22,388 bases of DNA, from positions 1 to 22,388 of the IMG/VR virus record IMGVR_UViG_3300043122_000070. One strand, written 5' to 3'. Each line of letters starts with the position of its first letter. Position 1 is the first letter of the stretch. Made by a program: the position numbers and the translations under genes. Shown one piece after another: positions 7,162 to 14,481 of the stretch. The notes below the pieces were generated by a model that did not search any database, was not told where the DNA came from, and saw only the letters and a list, made by a program, of their open reading frames with translations. This stretch comes from a virus.

Positions 7162-7409
7162 ACCACGCCACCTGTGAAGTTAATCTGGAAGGCTTTGTTG
7201 CGAAGCATCTTACCAGTCTTCCGGCTGAAGATATCCATGTGATGAGTAGTGTTTCCTTTGATAGTGTCTACGTAGCACATCACTTGTAGATTCTCACGGG
7301 CCTCGTCAGTAGTCCAACTATTCTCTTTCATCAGCTCTTTCAACTCACCCTCTTGCCATTCCAGTAAGGCATTCGCAGCTTCCCTGTAGAGTTCTTCGTG
7401 TAGACTCAT
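7158..7409 (-). CDS. Hypothetical protein, 83 aa
   Basis: A soluble protein with a helical acidic N-terminal half and a C-terminal half richer in beta-type residues. Unrecognised. GAGGAGGA precedes the ATG, and both ends overlap neighbours by ATGA-type junctions. Confidence 0.77.
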   Translation of the reverse strand: MSLHEELYREAANALLEWQEGELKELMKENSWTTDEARENLQVMCYVDTIKGNTTHHMDIFSRKTGKMLRNKAFQINFTGGVV

Positions 7410-7705
7410 TCTTCTTCCTCCTCAATCTTCATAGCATTCAAGAAGAACATCGTCTCGTATCCTCTGCCACACTGCATGTCAATCATCACAGCAGTGTAAT
7501 CTTCAAGCTCCTCTACAAACCGTACATAGCCGCTGAAAGTATCCCCTTCTCCACTCAGGAGATCCTCTTTGGTGCCATTTGTAAAGCACGCTTCAGAGTC
7601 TCCCTGCATCCAGTAGCCTTCGTGGTAGTCCACTTGTAGGTTCCAATAGTCTACACTGTCCTCGTACTGCTTGATAGCTTCGTAAAGGTTTCCTTTAGTT
7701 TTCAT
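7406..7705 (-). CDS. Hypothetical acidic protein, 99 aa
   Basis: An acidic soluble protein ending in a run of glutamates (MKIEEEEE). The glutamate run is partly created by the GAGGAGGAAG sequence that serves as SD for the next gene. Function is unknown. The ATG at 7705 follows GGGAGGA, and I prefer it over an in-frame start five codons upstream. Confidence 0.76.
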   Translation of the reverse strand: MKTKGNLYEAIKQYEDSVDYWNLQVDYHEGYWMQGDSEACFTNGTKEDLLSGEGDTFSGYVRFVEELEDYTAVMIDMQCGRGYETMFFLNAMKIEEEEE

Positions 7706-7962
7706 TCTTCTTCCTCCCAAGCATTCTTGACAATTTTATTTTCAGCCTCTTGAGACCATGCTTCCCAGATCTCACGAACACCTTCCGAGCCTACCAATAC
7801 GTCAATGTCATACTGATGAATCGGATCAGATCGTCGCAAGTAGTTCCTATCATTGAACGCCATACGTTTAGTCTGACAGCGTTCCACCATAACACGCTCA
7901 ATAGATCCGTCCGAGTGGTGTACGAGCTTCACTACACGGTAGGGGAAGGTGCTCTTGAACAT
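7702..7962 (-). CDS. Hypothetical protein, 86 aa
   Basis: A soluble protein with a basic N-terminal half (Arg/Lys-rich, for example RVMVERCQTKRMAF) and an acidic C-terminus ending WEEEE, where the SD for the next gene is again encoded. Not recognised. AGAGGA precedes the ATG. Confidence 0.76.
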   Translation of the reverse strand: MFKSTFPYRVVKLVHHSDGSIERVMVERCQTKRMAFNDRNYLRRSDPIHQYDIDVLVGSEGVREIWEAWSQEAENKIVKNAWEEEE

Positions 7963-7966
7963 CTTG

Positions 7967-8500
7967 TTAGTCCTCTTGGTTGAGTTCTAGCCAGCGATTG
8001 AGTGTATCACGTGCCTCGCGGATATCATCCCATTTACTCTTACCACCTGTGCGGACTCCTGACAGCAGGAGCTTCTTGGAAGCATGTTGGATAGCACCTG
8101 ACGGGTCATCTACAGAGAACAGTTTGTGGACTCCATAGACATCCAAGGATGTAATCTCAGAGACATCTTTGTAGTACTTTGGGTAGAGCTTACAAACATC
8201 TTCTGAGGACTGTTCGGACTTGGAAGCTTTCTCAATCTCCACAGCTTCTTCGAGAGATGCTTTTAGATCCAAAAAGAGCTTGTTGGGACGCTTATGGAGT
8301 ACCGTGTGGTCATACCCAGAACCTGCATTGGTTATATACCAACACTCCTCGTCGGGGCCATCATCTGTACATACCCAATCTCCGTTAAAACCCTTCAGAA
8401 GGGGTTCGTGAGTATAAGCCCACAGCTCCCCGTCTGAATCTAGCGCACAGAAGTTCGCCTCCTCTGGGATATTATTCCAATCCACTGTAAGTAATTTCAT
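7967..8500 (-). CDS. Hypothetical phage protein, 177 aa
   Basis: A soluble protein. The C-terminal 55 or so residues (from SLDVYGVHKLFSVDDPSGA to DIREARDTLNRWLEL) resemble a short helical module I associate with uncharacterised phage proteins, in the pattern AxQHAxKKLL followed by DIxEAxDTLxRWLE; I cannot assign it a reaction. The N-terminal 70 residues are rich in Trp, Cys and acidic residues. GAGGAGGA precedes the ATG. It is one of the larger non-endonuclease genes of the block. Confidence 0.8.
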   Translation of the reverse strand: MKLLTVDWNNIPEEANFCALDSDGELWAYTHEPLLKGFNGDWVCTDDGPDEECWYITNAGSGYDHTVLHKRPNKLFLDLKASLEEAVEIEKASKSEQSSEDVCKLYPKYYKDVSEITSLDVYGVHKLFSVDDPSGAIQHASKKLLLSGVRTGGKSKWDDIREARDTLNRWLELNQED

Positions 8501-8512
8501 AAGTATTCCTCC

Positions 8513-8713
8513 TCAGTTCTTTTGATTTCGCTTGTCAGCGTCTGCTGTGCTACTAAGACTAACACCCATCCCAGCAACACTCAAGAAGTTTTTACAAGAA
8601 TCTGGAGAGCCGTTTGAGTAGTCTGTGTAGGTGGTGCTTCCGAAGTTTGGGGTCATCCTATATTTCAAACAGCTTTCTCTACGGGAGCACTTGTATTGGT
8701 CACATAGTATCAT
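8513..8713 (-). CDS. Small Cys-rich protein, 66 aa
   Basis: Four cysteines (CDQYKC, ESC and DSC) in the first 41 residues could form a small metal site. The tail is Ser/Asp/Lys-rich. Function is unknown. GGAGGG lies upstream of the ATG, and the ATG overlaps the upstream stop as ATGA. Confidence 0.73.
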   Translation of the reverse strand: MILCDQYKCSRRESCLKYRMTPNFGSTTYTDYSNGSPDSCKNFLSVAGMGVSLSSTADADKRNQKN

Positions 8714-8850
8714 TCTCGGACACCCTCCGTGACGGAATCTTGGAGGTCTTCCAGCTCCTCCTGAGCCTCCAGAAGCATCTTAGCAAGCTGGTAGGCGCTG
8801 TACTTCTCGGTGAGATCAACAGCATCTTCGTGGGTCTTGAAATTATTCAT
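8710..8850 (-). CDS. Small coiled-coil protein, 46 aa
   Basis: An acidic, fully helical-looking protein with heptad-like spacing of hydrophobics. The ATG at 8850 has TAAGGAG at good spacing. Both the SD and the first codons lie inside the 3' end of the HNH gene, so translation depends on sequence kept within that gene. Function is unknown. Confidence 0.68.
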   Translation of the reverse strand: MNNFKTHEDAVDLTEKYSAYQLAKMLLEAQEELEDLQDSVTEGVRE

Positions 8851-9652
8851 AAGTGTTCTCCTTAAATTGTTCCTGTTGGCTTTCTGCGAAGTCAACCCCA
8901 TGGTAAGGATGTTCTGGGTGTTTGTCAAGCATTTCTTTCAGTGTTCTTTTTGCCTCGTTAATATCCTTCGCATGTCTCCGAACCCTCTTCCCTTGAATTA
9001 TCAGCGTCACCACCCATGCGTCTCTATTTTCACGCATCGAGATGTAACGGTATCCAGAGGGCGTATTGGCTTCCAGTGTTTTGACTGGTTTTGCACGTTC
9101 CTGTCTTTTCTCCCCGTGCCCCGATGAGAACCCATGTAATTCTCGGAAAGATTTTACAGCGGAAACCGCATCCTCTTTTTCGTCAAAGTACCCTAAGTTT
9201 CTGGTGATATTTTTGTACGTTCCATGGGCGACCCATTTAGAATAATTTGGGTACCAGCTCACACCTGAAAATCCAGATGAGTTGTCTTTCCTGAGAGATG
9301 CATTGCGTGTGTTTTCCTCAAAAGTAATGATTCTTAGGTTACACCACCTGTTATCATCTCCTTGCCTGTTTATATGATCTATCACGTATCCGTGGTCTGG
9401 CCACTCCCCTTTCATATAAAACCACGCCAATTGGTGTTCCGGCACTAGTGTACCTAAAAGACCAACGCAACGTTTTAAATACCCTCCTCTGTTTTGCACA
9501 GAACCCGCCCGCTTCCCAACGCGGGCTTTTCCGGAGGGTGTGGAAGCGTCTGGGTGAGATCTCCATGTAAACACCCCAGTCTCACAACTGTATGAAAGTC
9601 GTGCTCTGACATACTCTTGGGTAACAACTTTTCGAAATTCATCTATTTTCAT
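8843..9652 (-). CDS. HNH homing endonuclease with AP2-like domains
   Basis: This is a 269-residue free-standing HNH endonuclease. Its N-terminus resembles the SYSCETGVFTWRS lead-in seen in phage HNH proteins. The HNH core runs from EHQLAWFYMKGEWPDHG through VIDHINRQGDDNRWCNLR to ENTRN (about residues 80-125). Two AP2-like DNA-binding segments follow, one at SGFSGVSWYPNYSKWVAHG and one at SGYRYISMRENRDAWVV. Such proteins cleave DNA to copy themselves into related phages. I prefer the ATG at 9652 after GAGGG. A TTG at 9679 or ATG at 9664, before and after an A10 tract, would add 9 or 4 residues. It is inserted between small early genes. Confidence 0.85.
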   Translation of the reverse strand: MKIDEFRKVVTQEYVRARLSYSCETGVFTWRSHPDASTPSGKARVGKRAGSVQNRGGYLKRCVGLLGTLVPEHQLAWFYMKGEWPDHGYVIDHINRQGDDNRWCNLRIITFEENTRNASLRKDNSSGFSGVSWYPNYSKWVAHGTYKNITRNLGYFDEKEDAVSAVKSFRELHGFSSGHGEKRQERAKPVKTLEANTPSGYRYISMRENRDAWVVTLIIQGKRVRRHAKDINEAKRTLKEMLDKHPEHPYHGVDFAESQQEQFKENTYE

Positions 9653-9679
9653 ACCATCCCTCATTTTTTTTTTAGACAA

Positions 9680-10378
9680 CTACAGGTTTTCAAAAGTTGA
9701 GATCAGAGTTTGGGGAAATCCTTTTAATCTATATCCAGCTTCTGTTAGATGGTAGTCGTAACCCAAACCTCCTATTACCTTACAAACATCCTCTACCTGA
9801 TTGTCGTCTACCCAACCTTCGAGCATCTTCTGGCCTTCCTCATCTTCTTGGACATACACCCCGTAGGTCTCAAGTATCTCCAAGTTAGCTTCCTTGACAA
9901 ACATCCCCATTATCATGCAACCGCCACGATCCTTGATATCCTCCCAAGCCACCTCAACACATTCTTGAAGGCTCCATTCCTTACTCTCTGCGTAGCGCTC
10001 CAGAGCCTCTACATAGTAACCCACCTCTTTGAGGATTTCAACAGAATTATTGTGCTTAGGATCTTGTGAGATCTCCACCATCCATTCGAGGCTGTTGAGA
10101 CACTGTCCGATGTTGCTCTTGAGGCTATCCTCTTTGGGGAGGATGTCCCGTACAGCATAACGTGCAAGGGAGGCTGTACTGCCAAGAATCCCTGCGATCA
10201 TTGAGAGGACAACGTATTGATCCCCTAATGAGTCTTTGTCATCATCTGTTAGCATCTCTTCGTACTCTTGGCGCAACTTTTTACATTGAGCACTCACACG
10301 TTTCATACGGTTCTCTTGAGTGGTTACTGTGATACCCCTCTCGTGGCCCCACTGTAGGATTGAGTTCTCTCTTTTCAT
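9680..10378 (-). CDS. MazG-like nucleotide pyrophosphohydrolase
   Basis: This 232-residue protein carries the signature of the MazG / all-alpha NTP pyrophosphohydrolase superfamily, which hydrolyses NTPs or alarmones to the monophosphate and pyrophosphate. Visible elements are ILQWGHERGIT (residues 7-17), the metal-binding QEYEEM (about 37-42) and DSLGDQYVVL (about 49-58). The late segment runs from WSLQECVEVAWEDIKDRGG to FVKEANLE. Usual phage forms are about 100-130 residues. Here an extra helical stretch of some 70 residues separates the DxxGD region from the AWEDIKDR region, and about 60 unassigned residues follow. GAGGAGGA precedes the ATG, which overlaps the upstream stop as ATGA. Confidence 0.75.
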   Translation of the reverse strand: MKRENSILQWGHERGITVTTQENRMKRVSAQCKKLRQEYEEMLTDDDKDSLGDQYVVLSMIAGILGSTASLARYAVRDILPKEDSLKSNIGQCLNSLEWMVEISQDPKHNNSVEILKEVGYYVEALERYAESKEWSLQECVEVAWEDIKDRGGCMIMGMFVKEANLEILETYGVYVQEDEEGQKMLEGWVDDNQVEDVCKVIGGLGYDYHLTEAGYRLKGFPQTLISTFENL

Positions 10379-11112
10379 ATTTCCTCCTCGTTGTTTTTCA
10401 GGTCGCTCTCGTAAGAAGTTGATTTAATCTTACCATAAAATTTAATCTCAGCATCCTCCCGCGCCTTGATTGCCTCTTCAAGGCTGTGAGTGCAAAGCAA
10501 GTGGTATTGCTCCCCTCCGTGGCTGATAACAGCTTGGTAGGTTGGATTCTCGGGATTTGAATACGATGTCTCTGTGACTCCAGTCCTCCCTGTTTTATTA
10601 CTCTTAAATCTCCGTCTATTATATGCCTGATCAGCACTACTGGACCACTTGCAATTCTCGGGAGAATAGTTCCCGTTGGAGTCTATCCTATCCAAGGAAA
10701 GTCCTGCTTCGGGTTGTCCCATATCCTCAATGAAATTCGTCACGCCAGTGTCTTTATCCAACCACCGATCACACACCCTGATACCACGGCCGCCGTAGTA
10801 CCTATAGTTTTCGTCATTTGGATTATAACACCGACGTTTCATCATTGTATAGGATTTATAGGCTCTAGTCTTTGTAAGGCCGTGCTTTCTGCACCTATCT
10901 ACCACAGTTTTTGTCAAAAGACACCCACATGACTTTGAGCCTTTGCCGATGTTACCAAAACGTAACACTTTAGTTTTTCCACACTCGCAGATCACTTCCA
11001 CTTGCCGCACCCGCTTACCTTTAGGGGAGACAACAGGTTCTACATCTCTTAGGAAGGTCAGTTGTGTTCCTTCGAACTTGTGACCTTTAGTTAATTCTAT
11101 TTTGTATTTCAC
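10375..11112 (-). CDS. HNH/AP2-type phage endonuclease-like protein
   Basis: This is a 245-residue protein of a family common in phages and usually annotated as HNH endonuclease or AP2-domain protein. It has a small Cys motif, CECGKT...SCGCL (about residues 41-65). The conserved block follows, with YGGRGIRVCDRW, then FIEDMGQPEAGLSLDRID and NGNYSPENCKW. A C-terminal GRTGV segment is AP2-like. It starts with GTG after AAGGAGG at long spacing. It is paralogous to the gene at 12235-12927. Its 3' end contains the SD of the MazG-like gene. A self-mobilising nuclease role is inferred from the family; catalysis in this sub-type is not certain. Confidence 0.8.
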   Translation of the reverse strand: MKYKIELTKGHKFEGTQLTFLRDVEPVVSPKGKRVRQVEVICECGKTKVLRFGNIGKGSKSCGCLLTKTVVDRCRKHGLTKTRAYKSYTMMKRRCYNPNDENYRYYGGRGIRVCDRWLDKDTGVTNFIEDMGQPEAGLSLDRIDSNGNYSPENCKWSSSADQAYNRRRFKSNKTGRTGVTETSYSNPENPTYQAVISHGGEQYHLLCTHSLEEAIKAREDAEIKFYGKIKSTSYESDLKNNEEEI

Positions 11113-11132
11113 TGACTAGCAACCTCCTTAAG

Positions 11133-11345
11133 TTAAATATCCTCGTTGAGTCGTCTGAGTTTTCTTATCAGACCCAAGAGGTCAGCCCTCTCAGTCACCC
11201 CTACGTCCATACTTGCTAATGATACGTTATACTCGATAAGGCTGTCAAGGCACATTTGAATCTCTCCAATATCCATAAACACTGTGTATGGGTGCTCACG
11301 GAACACTGGCGGGACTTTCCTCTCGGTGTCTGTATTGATCCACAT
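11133..11345 (-). CDS. Hypothetical protein, 70 aa
   Basis: A small soluble protein of unknown function with a helical C-terminus (RADLLGLIRKLRRL). CAGGAGA precedes the ATG. A good leftward promoter (11219-11248) lies inside this gene and points at the endonuclease gene downstream. Confidence 0.74.
   Translation of the reverse strand: MWINTDTERKVPPVFREHPYTVFMDIGEIQMCLDSLIEYNVSLASMDVGVTERADLLGLIRKLRRLNEDI
11219..11248 (-). promoter_or_regulatory. Sigma-70 promoter inside a gene, leftward
   Basis: Leftward TTGACA (11243-11248), an 18-nt spacer and TATCAT (11219-11224, five of six consensus bases). It would give a start near 11212 and transcribe the HNH/AP2-type gene and MazG-like gene separately from the rest of the operon. 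Confidence 0.5.
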
Positions 11346-11346
11346 G

Positions 11347-11679
11347 TCAGTTCTCCTGTTGACCGAACCTTTCGCGCATCTCTTTCTGAAACGCCTCGTT
11401 AGATTCTATTATAGCTTCAAGCTCTAAGAGTTTTTGTTTTTGGTTTGCCTTGCGCTCATCGTTAAGCTTCTTCTTAAACCTACTCCATTCAGCATCTTCA
11501 AGTTTTCCCACACGCTCGTCTAAGAAGTTGATGGTGCGACTATCACGTACGACACTGTGCGCTTCTTTCTGCACATACTCTCGGAGTTCTTCTTGAGCAA
11601 CACCATACGCACCATAGCAGATAGCACCTGCACCAATCACTGACAATACTGCTACTGAGTATTCTTTGAGTTCTTTCAT
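11347..11679 (-). CDS. Membrane-anchored coiled-coil protein, 110 aa
   Basis: An N-terminal hydrophobic segment (about residues 8-27, AVLSVIGAGAICYGAYGVA) is followed by a long, highly charged helical region rich in Glu, Lys and Arg, consistent with a membrane-anchored coiled coil. The topology resembles Rz-like spanins or small phage membrane proteins, but nothing specific supports a lysis role here. AAAGGAGA precedes the ATG. Confidence 0.75.
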   Translation of the reverse strand: MKELKEYSVAVLSVIGAGAICYGAYGVAQEELREYVQKEAHSVVRDSRTINFLDERVGKLEDAEWSRFKKKLNDERKANQKQKLLELEAIIESNEAFQKEMRERFGQQEN

Positions 11680-11691
11680 ATCATTTCTCCT

Positions 11692-11991
11692 TTAGTGTAT
11701 TGTAAAAAGACTGTCGTCTTCAGAAGTGTAATTTACGAAGTTACTAATCAGCTCAGCACGCTCTACATCAGAGTCCTCCACAATCATCTCTACAAAGGCA
11801 TCTCGCTTCTTCTCTGTAGAGAACGTGAACAGACGCTCAGGAGAGGACATGTAAGTGACTAGCACGTGGTGTAGCTCCATAGGATTCAACAGGTCTTCCA
11901 ATATCTCTGCTTGTTCCTCTGACAGCTCTGTTGAGGCAGATGCTATGTAGTTTCCATGAATGGAATAATCGTAGTAATCATCGCTGCTCAT
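11692..11991 (-). CDS. Hypothetical acidic protein, 99 aa
   Basis: An acidic soluble protein with a Tyr/Asp-rich start (MSSDDYYDYSIHG) and a helical middle. Not recognised. GGAG lies at SD distance, and the gene overlaps the upstream gene by 14 nt. Confidence 0.75.
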   Translation of the reverse strand: MSSDDYYDYSIHGNYIASASTELSEEQAEILEDLLNPMELHHVLVTYMSSPERLFTFSTEKKRDAFVEMIVEDSDVERAELISNFVNYTSEDDSLFTIH

Positions 11992-12238
11992 TAGTCACTC
12001 TCCGGTATGTGCTGTAGTCACCATCTTCAATCTGCTGAAGATTCCCTAGAATATACTCGTGGAACCTGTTCGGGTGTAGCTTTGAGTGTGCCTCACAGTA
12101 TTTGTACGCAGCAGGGATTCCCAAGTGGCTGTGAAGGAACTCCATAGTGCCGTCAGGAAGCACACCGTACGCCTCTACCCTTTTGTTGTTCTGCTTGTAT
12201 CCTTCTTGGAGTTCATCGAAGAGTTCTTGTGAGATCAT
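11978..12238 (-). CDS. Hypothetical protein, 86 aa
   Basis: A soluble protein with mixed charge, no membrane segment and no recognised motif. The ATG at 12238 follows AAGGAG and overlaps the stop of the upstream HNH/AP2-type gene as ATGA. The SD therefore lies inside the endonuclease gene's last codons. Confidence 0.74.
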   Translation of the reverse strand: MISQELFDELQEGYKQNNKRVEAYGVLPDGTMEFLHSHLGIPAAYKYCEAHSKLHPNRFHEYILGNLQQIEDGDYSTYRRVTNEQR

Positions 12239-12927
12239 TTTTCGCACTCCTTTATGTGTCCATAGACTTCTATTTCTGCTTCTTCTCTGGCACGAACTGC
12301 CTCGTCGAAGTCAGATGTCGTCAACAGCACCTTTAATTTACCATCTTTGCGGATGGCTGCCCTGTACTTAACAACCCCTTTTCTACTCACCACGATGTCA
12401 ACACCCGTCCTGCCTGACTTATTCTTGGGCCTCCGACGTTTATTAAACGATTGTTCTTTCACGCCCGCCCATTTACAGTTCTCCGGTGTATAGTCTCCAT
12501 TCACATCTTTCCTCTCTAAGGACGTCCCTTCTGGTCTTGGTCCAAGATCTTCTACAAAATTGACTACACCAGTTCCCTTCTCTCGCCACCTGTCGCAGAC
12601 TTGGATGCCTCGTCCCCCGTAGAGGTAATACTCAGCACAGTCCACTTTGTAACACCGTTTCATCATAGAGCCATAACTACTGTAAGCACCTGTTTGAGAT
12701 AGCCCATGTTTTCTATGACGTGCTGAGGATAGCTCAGAAGACAAGCACCCACAAGACCTGATAGACAAGTGCCTGACAGTTGCGACCGTTTTTATGCAAG
12801 TCTTTCCGCAGTCGCACAAGAACACACATTGTCTCTTCCCCAGCTTGGTATCCTCTGCTTCTCTTACGTAGCGTAATCTAGTCCCCTCGAACCTGTGTCC
12901 CAGACTGTATTCGTAACGTTTCTTCAC
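12235..12927 (-). CDS. HNH/AP2-type protein, paralogue of 10375-11112
   Basis: A 230-residue paralogue of the protein at 10375-11112. Shared features in the same order are GHRFEGTRL near the N-terminus, CDCGKT...SCGCL, the HGLSQTGAYSSY segment, YGGRGIQVCDRW, FVEDLGPRPEGTSLERKD, NGDYTPENCKW and C-terminal GRTGV with an AP2-like tail. It also uses a GTG start, here with GAGGAGGT. The family is associated with free-standing homing nucleases. One substitution to note is SLERKD where the relative has SLDRID. Confidence 0.8.
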   Translation of the reverse strand: MKKRYEYSLGHRFEGTRLRYVREAEDTKLGKRQCVFLCDCGKTCIKTVATVRHLSIRSCGCLSSELSSARHRKHGLSQTGAYSSYGSMMKRCYKVDCAEYYLYGGRGIQVCDRWREKGTGVVNFVEDLGPRPEGTSLERKDVNGDYTPENCKWAGVKEQSFNKRRRPKNKSGRTGVDIVVSRKGVVKYRAAIRKDGKLKVLLTTSDFDEAVRAREEAEIEVYGHIKECEK

Positions 12928-12942
12928 ATCTTACCTCCTCAG

Positions 12943-13185
12943 TCATTTTACAAAAGTCTCTACGTCGATAGAGGTGTCGAGTTCGGGGTAAACTCCCCAA
13001 TCTACGAGCTGTTCCAAGTCGTACCATTTGGCGTTCCACTTCACTTTGATATGGTGGCATTGGCCGCTGAACCACTGTACCTTGCCTCCACGTTGATTCA
13101 GGTAGTTGATCCGCTGATACTGCTTCGACAGGATAGCTTCACGGCGATCTTGTGGGTAGTACATAGAGCGTGCCTGTTGTAACAT
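12943..13185 (-). CDS. Hypothetical basic protein, 80 aa
   Basis: A soluble protein, basic and aromatic in its first two thirds (for example YPQDRREAILSKQYQRINY) and acidic at the end. It could bind nucleic acid, but no motif is recognised. TAGGAGA precedes the ATG. Confidence 0.75.
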   Translation of the reverse strand: MLQQARSMYYPQDRREAILSKQYQRINYLNQRGGKVQWFSGQCHHIKVKWNAKWYDLEQLVDWGVYPELDTSIDVETFVK

Positions 13186-13186
13186 A

Positions 13187-13372
13187 TTAGAAGTCTCCTA
13201 GTTGGTCTGCATTGGAATCAATGCTGTAGATTTGCACAACATCACTGTACTCGTAAGCGTCCTTCATCGAACTCATAGCATCCTGATAAGTAACTTCTAG
13301 GCTGTGAACCGCAGGTGAACGCACTCCGAAGGCACCTCTGACGAATGTAATTACCACGTAGTCATAGATCAT
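13187..13372 (-). CDS. Hypothetical protein, 61 aa
   Basis: A small soluble protein with a beta-type N-terminus (MIYDYVVITFVRG). Its start lies in the first of three identical junction cassettes. I chose the ATG at 13372, about seven bases after AGGAGGA, over the one at 13378 that abuts the SD. Function is unknown. Confidence 0.72.
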   Translation of the reverse strand: MIYDYVVITFVRGAFGVRSPAVHSLEVTYQDAMSSMKDAYEYSDVVQIYSIDSNADQLGDF

Positions 13373-13653
13373 CACCATTCCTCCTTAGGTGCCAAGTGCT
13401 TTGCAAGAATCTTGAGTTCTTCGTGAGGAATCTTGGAGACGTTCTCAAGAGCGTACCAGCAGTCGTCTCCACCAAGCCCTGACCAAATGCGTAGCTCATC
13501 TTTCTTTGAGTCATACTCAAGACAGTTGTTCTCGGAGTCGTATCGAGAAGGACTCCAATCATTCCATCGGTAGACCCCAAAGCACTCGTCAAAGGTCTTT
13601 TCTCCGAAGCATTCAGTAACACGTTTCATATCTTTCTCGTTTGCTTTACTCAT
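13372..13653 (-). CDS. Hypothetical protein ending EEW, 93 aa
   Basis: A soluble protein with five Trp and four Cys residues; no family was recognised. It begins in the second copy of the junction cassette (ATG at 13653) and ends PKEEW, the last three residues being encoded by the SD of the following gene. Confidence 0.74.
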   Translation of the reverse strand: MSKANEKDMKRVTECFGEKTFDECFGVYRWNDWSPSRYDSENNCLEYDSKKDELRIWSGLGGDDCWYALENVSKIPHEELKILAKHLAPKEEW

Positions 13654-13871
13654 CACCATTCCTCCTTGAGTCGTTTGAGGGCTTCTTTAGCCTCTTTAAA
13701 GCCCGCTGCAATCATCTGAAACGAGATGACAGGTAACACTATGAATGGGCACATCACGACACCTGTCAGTATAACCTTCCATTTGGGGTCTGTGTAGCGC
13801 TGCGCCTCAGTGGTAATATAACCTGCCCACACAGCGTGTGTAATACACCACAGAATCATCAAGTAGATCAT
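13653..13871 (-). CDS. Small membrane protein ending EEW, 72 aa
   Basis: Two hydrophobic segments (about residues 2-20 and 33-55) are followed by a charged helical tail, KEAKEALKRLKEEW. This predicts a small inner-membrane protein with a cytoplasmic tail. It begins in the third junction cassette and ends in the second. Function is unknown. Confidence 0.74.
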   Translation of the reverse strand: MIYLMILWCITHAVWAGYITTEAQRYTDPKWKVILTGVVMCPFIVLPVISFQMIAAGFKEAKEALKRLKEEW

Positions 13872-14131
13872 CACCATTCCTCCTCGGCATCTTCATCAGT
13901 GAGCTGTCCAAGCCTCTCGTAGTATTCACTCTCCATATCTATCTTAAAGCGTTCTCCGATGCTTTGCAAGCAATCCACACTAAGACTATCGTTGATATGA
14001 TTGTGGAGGATCTCCAAGAGCACATGGAGCATCTCCGTCTGGTAATGCACTGACAGAGGGCCGATGAGCTGCTGTGCTATCTGAGCCTGCTGTGGAGTGA
14101 GTTCTGACAGGTTAAGCTGTGTAGTGCTCAT
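13871..14131 (-). CDS. Hypothetical protein ending EEW, 86 aa
   Basis: A helical, acidic soluble protein with a Gln-rich N-terminal region (LTPQQAQIAQQLIG). It ends AEEEW through the third junction cassette. AAGGAGGGA precedes the ATG, which overlaps the upstream stop. Not recognised. Confidence 0.75.
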   Translation of the reverse strand: MSTTQLNLSELTPQQAQIAQQLIGPLSVHYQTEMLHVLLEILHNHINDSLSVDCLQSIGERFKIDMESEYYERLGQLTDEDAEEEW

Positions 14132-14481
14132 AAGGATCCCTCCTTCTTCACCACATGCTCTGAGTGCTTCCGAAAGGCTTCCTTGAGTTTCTCAGAAGGC
14201 TCTGGTGGATTCTCCAGCACGTTCATCATCTTCTCAAAGTCCTCGTCAGAGAGTGTTAGCACCTCCGCAGGTGTTACTTGCATCATCTCTACGATCTCTT
14301 TAGTTTGCTCATCAGCAAGTCGTTGCTCTTCAACAATGTCATCGACAGACTTTGCTATCAGCATTGCTCTATCCCATTGCTCTTGGGGCATACCCTCCGG
14401 CTTCATCTCCTGTCGAGTCTGCTGCTCTTCAAGCATCCTAAGAGCAGCCTCGCTGAGCTTCTTTATTTCATCAGTGTTCAT
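14128..14481 (-). CDS. Hypothetical helical protein, 117 aa
   Basis: A highly charged, almost entirely helical protein. The segment AALRMLEEQQ near residue 12 resembles KALKMLEEQR in the neighbouring upstream product, suggesting a local duplication. GAGGAGGA precedes the ATG. Function is unknown. Confidence 0.76.
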   Translation of the reverse strand: MNTDEIKKLSEAALRMLEEQQTRQEMKPEGMPQEQWDRAMLIAKSVDDIVEEQRLADEQTKEIVEMMQVTPAEVLTLSDEDFEKMMNVLENPPEPSEKLKEAFRKHSEHVVKKEGSL

